NCBI GenBank assembly: GCA_035528995.1
Contig: DATKXO010000441.1
Location: forward strand, 1 to 7,823
Source of the DNA: DATKXO01 sp035528995
GTDB lineage: Bacteria > Planctomycetota > Phycisphaerae > UBA1845
Direction: 5' to 3'
Length of the DNA: 7,823 nucleotides
The notes under the pieces are model-generated. The model ran no database searches. It was not told the DNA's origin and saw only the letters and a program-made list of their open reading frames with translations. Each line of letters starts with the position of its first letter. Position 1 is the first letter of the stretch. Both the position numbers and the translations under genes were made by a program. This document shows positions 1 through 4,089 of this stretch, piece by piece.

Positions 1-11
1 AGCCGCGCAGA

Positions 12-40
12 CGTAACCCCTTTCCCTCGCGCAGGTTACG
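12..40. repeat. Inverted repeat CGTAACC-N15-GGTTACG, copy 1
   Basis: Seven-base arms (12-18 and 34-40) flank a 15-base spacer. The half-sites GTAACC and GGTTAC start 21 bases apart, about two helical turns. The same six-base arms with the same 15-base spacer recur at 3888-3914 before the C25 peptidase gene. The pair could be a binding site for a dimeric regulator or an RNA hairpin. The centre lies about 289 bases before the S8 start codon, upstream of the candidate promoter. Confidence 0.55.
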
Positions 41-107
41 CACACCGCCAACAACGTGGCCGTGCCCCACCGGAGGAAACCTCCCGAGCAGGCCGGGCGC
101 GGCGAGA

Positions 108-125
108 CAGGCCATCTCAGGCCAT
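108..125. repeat. Short direct repeat CAGGCCAT x2, 10-base spacing
   Basis: CAGGCCAT occurs at 108-115 and again at 118-125, one helical turn apart. A second pair with the same spacing, CGGTTC at 191-196 and 201-206, lies 80 bases further on, next to the candidate promoter. Such spacing is compatible with regulator half-sites, but repeats this short can arise by chance. Confidence 0.3.
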
Positions 126-193
126 AACGTCTTATCCCTTAATGAGCTACGGCTTGCGGCCCTCACGCCCTACGGCGCGTCGGGAAAAACCGG

Positions 194-222
194 TTCCACG
201 CGGTTCAGGATTGAGGTATCAT
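194..222 (+). promoter_or_regulatory. Weak candidate promoter for the S8 peptidase gene
   Basis: TATCAT at 217-222 matches five of six bases of a sigma70 -10 box. It lies 17 bases after TTCCAC (194-199), which is a poor -35 box with only two matches. If used, transcription would start near 229 and leave a leader of about 85 bases. The call rests mainly on the -10 box and its position. Confidence 0.2.
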
Positions 223-300
223 GCGAGCAGAGCGTTCCGGGCCCACCAAACCGTGAGTCGGCTCGGGACCGAGGAAGGGAAACAAGTGCGCCCCGCCCCC

Positions 301-307
301 AAGGAGG
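301..307 (+). promoter_or_regulatory. Shine-Dalgarno of the S8 peptidase gene
   Basis: AAGGAGG lies seven bases before ATG at 315 and thirteen before the in-frame ATG at 321. The spacing favours the first ATG as the start. Confidence 0.7.
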
Positions 308-314
308 GTCACCG

Positions 315-2051
315 ATGACCATGCGAGCGCGATGGGCTTTGTACGGCTTGGCCGGATTCTTCATCGTGAACTACCTCGCCGCAGCCCGCTTGGTGCCGGC
401 GGAATCGTGCCCCGCTGAATACGGCACGTGCGCCGTGACAACCGCAGCCGTCGGCTCCAAGCCTCAGGCGACGCCGGAAGCGGAATCCGGCAAGGTCCAC
501 CCGGCTCTTGAGCGTTTGCTCGACGAGTCGCAGGGCCTGGTCAAAGCCTGGGTGTTCTTCAGGGACAAGGGCATCGATTCGCCGGAGGAGCTCGCGGCCG
601 CGATCGAGGCGCTGGCTGGAGAGTACCCGGTCCGCGCGGTGCGGCGTCGCGGGCTTCGGCGTACGCTACCAGGGCTGTTTGACGAGCACGATCTGCCCCT
701 GGTCCCAGCCTACGTTGACGCTGTGGCGGCGACCGGAGCGCGCGTCCACGTCACGAGCCGCTGGGTAAACGCCGTCAGCGTGGTGGCCTCTCGTCAGCAG
801 GTGGTTGCCATTGCCGGGTTACCCTTCGTGGGCAAGCTCCAGCCGGTCCGCCGCTCGCGCCGGATTGAGCCGATCGTGATGGGCCCGTTCGACGGGAGCG
901 GAAAGGACACGCGCGACGACCGGGGTTTCTACGGGTACGCCGAAGCACAACTGACGCAGATCAACCTGATTGCGCTGCACAACGCAGGCTACACCGGGCA
1001 GGGCGTCGTGGTTGGCGTGCTCGACACCGGTTTCGAGCGCACCCACGAGGCGTTCAACTACCCCGATCACGTCCTCAATGTCCTTGCCGAGTGGGACTTC
1101 GTGGACGACGACCCGGACACGAGCTACGAACCGGGCGACGACCCCGGTCAGCACGCACACGGAACGCTCATCCTGGGCGTGCTCGGGGCGTATAAGCCCA
1201 ACGAACTCGTCGGTGCGGTCTACGACGCCGCGTTCATCCTCGCCAAAACCGAGGACACCACCGGGGAGTATCCCGCGGAGGAGGACAACTACGTCGCCGG
1301 TTTGGAGTTCATCGAGCAGAACGGGGGCGACATGGCAACCTCGTCGCTGGGCTACATCGACTGGTACACGCAGGACGATCTCGACGGGCAGACGGCCGTC
1401 ACCACCATCGCGGTGAACATCGCCACGGCTAACGGTCTGGTATGTTGCACGGCGGCTGGCAACGGGTACCACGACGGGAACCCGAACAGCTCGCACCTGA
1501 TCGCGCCGTCCGACGCCTTTCAGGTGTTTTCCTGCGGGGCGGTGGATGCGTCGGGCTACATTGCGGATTTCAGCTCCGACGGGCCGACCGCTGACGGGCG
1601 CGTCAAACCCGAGCTGCTCGCCCGCGGAGTGGAGACGTATACCGTCTGGCCCTACGATACCAGCGGCTATGCGTCCGCCAGCGGCACCTCGTTGTCCACG
1701 CCGCTGGTCGCCGGCGCCGTCGGCTCCCTGCTCCAAGCGCACCCGGAGTGGAGCGTGGACCACTTCCGCAACCAGCTCTTCTATACCGCTGATTACTACC
1801 TCGCCCACCAGACCTATGACCCGCAGTACGTCCGCGGCTACGGTATCCTCGACGCCTACGGGGCCTCGACGTTCACCGACTGCGTCGGCGATCTCGACGG
1901 CGACGACGACACCGACCAGGCCGATCTGGGCATTCTGCTGGCCGACTGGGGCTGCACTGGCGGCGGGTGCGCCGGCGACCTCGACGGCGACGACGACACC
2001 GACCAAACCGACCTCGGCGTACTGCTCGCCGACTGGGGTTGCGGTTCGTAG
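315..2051 (+). CDS. Secreted subtilisin-family (S8) serine peptidase with C-terminal GC-type dockerin tail
   Basis: Predicted secreted endopeptidase of 578 residues. Residues 1 to about 29 look like a signal peptide: positive start, hydrophobic stretch at 8-24, possible cleavage after A24 or A29. Residues about 43-183 resemble an N-terminal propeptide ending in an Arg-rich segment, R179-R183 (RRSRR), a plausible maturation point. The catalytic domain spans about 210-518. Visible are Asp237 in VLDTGF, His282 in HAHGT, oxyanion Asn383 in AAGNG and Ser459 in SGTSLSTP, so the triad is complete. Residues 523-576 are two dockerin-like EF-hand repeats joined by TGGG, with Cys at 523, 547, 552 and 576. 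The catalytic domain runs straight into the tail with no P-domain or Ig-like spacer. The start is set by AAGGAGG at 301-307. The family assignment is secure; the substrate is unknown. The shared tail links it to the two following genes. Confidence 0.93.
   Translation: MTMRARWALYGLAGFFIVNYLAAARLVPAESCPAEYGTCAVTTAAVGSKPQATPEAESGKVHPALERLLDESQGLVKAWVFFRDKGIDSPEELAAAIEALAGEYPVRAVRRRGLRRTLPGLFDEHDLPLVPAYVDAVAATGARVHVTSRWVNAVSVVASRQQVVAIAGLPFVGKLQPVRRSRRIEPIVMGPFDGSGKDTRDDRGFYGYAEAQLTQINLIALHNAGYTGQGVVVGVLDTGFERTHEAFNYPDHVLNVLAEWDFVDDDPDTSYEPGDDPGQHAHGTLILGVLGAYKPNELVGAVYDAAFILAKTEDTTGEYPAEEDNYVAGLEFIEQNGGDMATSSLGYIDWYTQDDLDGQTAVTTIAVNIATANGLVCCTAAGNGYHDGNPNSSHLIAPSDAFQVFSCGAVDASGYIADFSSDGPTADGRVKPELLARGVETYTVWPYDTSGYASASGTSLSTPLVAGAVGSLLQAHPEWSVDHFRNQLFYTADYYLAHQTYDPQYVRGYGILDAYGASTFTDCVGDLDGDDDTDQADLGILLADWGCTGGGCAGDLDGDDDTDQTDLGVLLADWGCGS
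1881..2042 (+). repeat. Tandem dockerin-like EF-hand module, S8 peptidase
   Basis: Two 75-base units (1881-1955 and 1968-2042, period 87) encode 25 residues each, separated by a TGGG linker. I count 65 of 75 bases identical, with an exact 26-base run at 1893-1918 and 1980-2005. Each unit fits a Ca-binding dockerin loop, with Asp at positions 1, 3, 5, 9 and 12, and is bracketed by Cys at both ends. Loop position 6 is Asp in both units, where the other two genes' first units have Gly. Confidence 0.85.
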
Positions 2052-2066
2052 CGCAGGTGTGTAAAA

Positions 2067-2090
2067 GCCGACGAGCCGGCGAGCCGACGT
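2067..2090. repeat. Three tandem 8-base repeats, GCCGRCGW
   Basis: GCCGACGA, GCCGGCGA and GCCGACGT follow one another without gaps between the S8 stop codon and the predicted -35 box of the next gene, whose first base overlaps the repeat end. It may be an operator, or replication-slippage DNA. No known site is recognised. Confidence 0.5.
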
Positions 2091-2117
2091 TAACGGCAGC
2101 CCCGCCTCGACTATACT
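2090..2117 (+). promoter_or_regulatory. Candidate sigma70-like promoter of the FG-GAP gene
   Basis: TTAACG (2090-2095, four of six -35 matches) and TATACT (2112-2117, five of six -10 matches) are 16 bases apart. Transcription would start near 2124 and give a leader of about 77 bases. This suggests the FG-GAP gene can be expressed separately from the S8 gene. Confidence 0.4.
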
Positions 2118-2200
2118 AAGAGCGTCTAAGCCCAAGCTCGCTAGGTCGCCGGCCAACCAAGCCGGCGTGATGAGTCCTCGCAACGGCGGAGTTGGCTGGC

Positions 2201-3628
2201 ATGCCCAACCGAATCTACACGCAGACGCTTGCTGTTCTGACCGGCGTTGTTGCGCTCAACGCGACGGGCGCGTTGACGGCGGCCCCGGCCCAGCACGAGG
2301 TGGCCGAGCTGCGCGCCGCGGACGGCGTGACGCGTGATTACTTCGGGCGCGCCGTGGCCATCTCGGGCGACACGGTCGTGATCGGGGCCTACCTGGACGA
2401 CGACAACGGCACCGATTCCGGCTCGGCGTACGTGTTCCGCTTCGACGGGTCGAAGTGGGTCCAACAAGCCAAGCTGTGGGCCTTCGACGGCGCGCCGGAT
2501 GACTGGTTCGGCTACTCCGTGGCCGTCTCCGGCAACGTCACCGTGATCGGGGCAGACCGCGACAACGACCTCGGCTCCAAGTCCGGCTCGGCCTACGTGT
2601 TCCGCTTCGACGGCTCGAAATGGGTCCCGGAAGCCAAGCTCCTGCCCGCCGACGGAGCGGCCGGCGACCACTTCGGCAAGTCGGTAGCTGTCTCCGGCGA
2701 CACCATCGTTATCGGCGTACCTTTCGACGACGACAAGGGCACCGACTGCGGGGCGGCCTATGTCTATCACTACGACGGCTGGGGCTGGGTCCAGCAAGCT
2801 AAGCTGCGGGCCTCCGACGGCGCCATCGATGACCTCTTCGGCTACATCTACTCCGTAGCCATTTCCGGCAACACCATCGTGGTCGGGGCGCAGAGCGACG
2901 ACGACCACGGGCCCGCCTCCGGCTCGGCCTACGTCTTCCGCTACGACGGCAACGCGTGGGTCGAGCAAGCCAAGCTCACCGCCTCCGACGGCGCGGCGCG
3001 CGATGCGTTCGGCTTCTCCGTGGCGGTCTCCGGCGACATCGTCGTCATCGGGGCAGACCGGAACGATGACAACGGCCCTGACTCCGGCTCGGCCTACGTG
3101 TTCCGCTACAACGCCTCGAGTTGGGTCGAGGAGGCCAAGCTGCTGGCCTCGGACGGCGGGCCGGGACACAAGTTCGGCTACTGCGTGCCTATCTCCGGCA
3201 ACACTGTCGTGATCGGGGCATATCTGGACGATGACAAGGGGGCCGGTTCCGGCTCGGCCTACCTGTACCGCTTCGATGGGTTCAGTTGGGTCGAGGAGGC
3301 CAAGCTGCTGGCATCCGACGGCGCGGCGGATGACTGGTTCGGCTATTCCGTGGCCGTTTCCGGCGACACCGCCGTCATCGGGGCATTCCGGCACGACGAC
3401 AACGGTCCCGACTCCGGCTCGGCTTACATCGTCAAGCTTACGCCCGCCTGCGTCGGCGACATTGATGGCGACGGCGATACTGACGGGACGGATCTGGAGA
3501 TTCTGCTGGGAGACTGGGGTTGCCCCGGCGGTGGACACGCCAGTGACCTCGACGGCGATGGTGACCGGGACCAGGGCGATCTGGGGGTCTTGCTGGGCGA
3601 CTACGGTTGCGGTTCCAGCGTCCGATAA
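2201..3628 (+). CDS. Secreted FG-GAP repeat (beta-propeller) protein with C-terminal GC-type dockerin tail
   Basis: A 475-residue secreted protein with no catalytic motif that I recognise. Residues 1 to about 29 look like a signal peptide with hydrophobic core LAVLTGVVALNATGAL. Residues 32-416 are seven repeats of about 55 residues, starting at 32, 87, 142, 197, 254, 309 and 364. The consensus is AKLxASDGxxxDxFGYSVA followed by VSGDTVVIGA, then a Ca-site-like DDDxG and SGSAYVFRFDG. FG-GAP repeats form propeller blades, and seven units fit one closed propeller; the ligand cannot be told. Repeat 4 has two extra residues (IY after FGY). The tail, 417-470, is two dockerin-like units joined by PGGG; the first Cys of unit 2 is His446. 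I chose ATG 2201 because GGAG (2188-2191) is nine bases upstream; a TTG at 2192 would add three residues but abuts GGAG. Role inferred: adhesion, binding or scaffolding. Confidence 0.88.
   Translation: MPNRIYTQTLAVLTGVVALNATGALTAAPAQHEVAELRAADGVTRDYFGRAVAISGDTVVIGAYLDDDNGTDSGSAYVFRFDGSKWVQQAKLWAFDGAPDDWFGYSVAVSGNVTVIGADRDNDLGSKSGSAYVFRFDGSKWVPEAKLLPADGAAGDHFGKSVAVSGDTIVIGVPFDDDKGTDCGAAYVYHYDGWGWVQQAKLRASDGAIDDLFGYIYSVAISGNTIVVGAQSDDDHGPASGSAYVFRYDGNAWVEQAKLTASDGAARDAFGFSVAVSGDIVVIGADRNDDNGPDSGSAYVFRYNASSWVEEAKLLASDGGPGHKFGYCVPISGNTVVIGAYLDDDKGAGSGSAYLYRFDGFSWVEEAKLLASDGAADDWFGYSVAVSGDTAVIGAFRHDDNGPDSGSAYIVKLTPACVGDIDGDGDTDGTDLEILLGDWGCPGGGHASDLDGDGDRDQGDLGVLLGDYGCGSSVR
2294..3448 (+). repeat. 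Seven tandem repeats of about 165 bases (FG-GAP blades)
   Basis: The period is 165 bases except for repeat 4, which is 171. Units 2 to 7 begin at 2459, 2624, 2789, 2960, 3125 and 3290. Units 6 and 7 share an exact 29-base run (3119-3147 and 3284-3312), and several others share near-identical blocks coding for GSGSAYVFR-like strands. This points to duplication or gene conversion more recent than the origin of the whole array. Confidence 0.85.
3449..3610 (+). repeat. Tandem dockerin-like EF-hand module, FG-GAP protein
   Basis: Two 25-residue units (417-441 and 446-470) are separated by PGGG. Unit 1 has the loop DIDGDGDTDGTD and unit 2 DLDGDGDRDQGD, both with intact Ca-ligand positions. Unit 2 begins HASD rather than CAGD and ends DYGC rather than DWGC, so it lacks one of the four Cys seen in the other two tails. 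Confidence 0.8.
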
Positions 3629-3724
3629 CGCCCCGCCCTCACACGGCCCCGCCTAGTCTTCTTCCTCCTACCGATACGCACCGCAACGTGTTGCCCGGAA
3701 CCGGCTTGGCGCCCCGACATACGC

Positions 3725-3753
3725 TTGAGTTATCGAGCCAAAGCGCGCATAAT
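3725..3753 (+). promoter_or_regulatory. Candidate sigma70-like promoter of the C25 peptidase gene
   Basis: TTGAGT (3725-3730, four of six -35 matches) and CATAAT (3748-3753, five of six -10 matches) are separated by exactly 17 bases, in a locally AT-richer patch of GC-rich DNA. It is the best promoter match in the window. The start site would be near 3760. Confidence 0.5.
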
Positions 3754-3887
3754 GGAATCGCGCGCGAGGCGTCCTGCCCGTTCACGCTAGCCTGATAGCT
3801 GACGCGTGGCGGCGCCGAAGCGCTCTGCCCAGGTCCGCAGGAGTCGGCGTGGGACGCCGGCCGGCAAGCGGATGTGCGGATACTGGC

Positions 3888-3914
3888 GTAACCTTATTGG
3901 CACGAGAGGGTTAC
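3888..3914. repeat. Inverted repeat GTAACC-N15-GGTTAC, copy 2
   Basis: The arms (3888-3893 and 3909-3914) and the 15-base spacer length are identical to the copy at 12-40, while the spacer sequence differs. As RNA it could form an 8-pair stem with two further pairs inside (U-G, U-A). Its 3' arm overlaps GAGAGGG (3904-3910), the possible ribosome binding site of the small ORF that begins at 3916. Confidence 0.5.
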
Positions 3915-3915
3915 C

Positions 3916-4086
3916 ATGCTTTCGCGGACCGCACCGAAGGCGCAGGCAGACGCTGCCCCGGGCGGCTCGCCGTACGGCACGCCTGACGGCTACCCAAGAC
4001 TGTTTGGAGAGTGCGTCGCAGGCGGCGCGCTGGTTTTCTGCACACACCAAGTGAAGGCATGGCCACACACAAACAAGGAGGCATAG
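3916..4086 (+). CDS. Possible small leader ORF, 56 codons
   Basis: ATG at 3916 follows GAGAGGG (3904-3910) by five bases, and the frame runs to TAG at 4084-4086, three bases before the C25 peptidase ATG. The peptide starts MLSRTAPKAQ and ends HTNKEA. It has two Cys, no signal peptide or domain I recognise, and I count 39 of 56 codons ending in G or C, which does not separate coding from non-coding DNA here. The peptidase Shine-Dalgarno lies inside its last codons, so translation through it could couple to or mask peptidase initiation. It may equally be a chance open frame. Confidence 0.25.
   Translation: MLSRTAPKAQADAAPGGSPYGTPDGYPRLFGECVAGGALVFCTHQVKAWPHTNKEA
4075..4081 (+). promoter_or_regulatory. 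Shine-Dalgarno of the C25 peptidase gene
   Basis: AAGGAGG lies eight bases before ATG 4090 and is a near-perfect match to the anti-Shine-Dalgarno. It fixes the start codon and implies efficient initiation. Confidence 0.75.
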
Positions 4087-4089
4087 GTT

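Larger units (their letters stand above)
1..314. other. Upstream non-coding region of the S8 peptidase gene
   Basis: No convincing gene is seen here. The region holds an inverted repeat (12-40), two short direct repeats with 10-base spacing (CAGGCCAT at 108 and 118; CGGTTC at 191 and 201), a weak promoter candidate (194-222) and the ribosome binding site of the next gene. The + strand frame beginning at base 1 stays open to a TGA at 316-318, but the peptide is Arg-rich with no recognisable domain. I treat it as chance openness in GC-rich DNA. Confidence 0.6.
3629..4089. other. 461-base gap before the C25 peptidase gene
   Basis: No long gene is supported. From left to right it holds a pyrimidine-rich stretch just after the FG-GAP stop codon without a clear terminator hairpin, a sigma70-like promoter (3725-3753), the second inverted repeat (3888-3914), a possible 56-codon ORF (3916-4086) and the peptidase ribosome binding site. 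If the promoter is right, the peptidase mRNA has a leader of about 330 bases. I recognise no known riboswitch. Confidence 0.6.

Noticed and set aside
1..318. + strand frame open from base 1 to TGA at 316-318, giving an ATGA overlap with the S8 start codon, as if an upstream gene ended there
   Set aside because: The peptide is Arg- and Pro-rich with no hydrophobic core or recognisable motif, many codons end in A or T compared with the real genes, and open frames of about 100 codons are common in DNA this GC-rich.
819..2183. Long minus-strand open frame of 454 codons opposite the S8 peptidase
   Set aside because: It mirrors the codon structure of the peptidase gene in GC-rich DNA, has no domain I recognise, and the + strand frame has the full catalytic triad.
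2294..3448. Regular 165-base repeats considered as a CRISPR-like or satellite array
   Set aside because: The repeats stay in one reading frame, encode a known repeat-protein family and have no unique spacers between identical repeats.
2141..3538. Long minus-strand open frame of 465 codons opposite the FG-GAP gene
   Set aside because: It is the antisense of the repeat array: the low-complexity, Val/Gly/Asp-rich product repeats with the same 55-residue period, and the + strand product has signal peptide, FG-GAP units and tail.
3806..4054. GTG-started + strand frame of 82 codons in the gap before the C25 gene
   Set aside because: Arg-rich product with no ribosome binding site or motif; the overlapping frame at 3916-4086 has a better start context.
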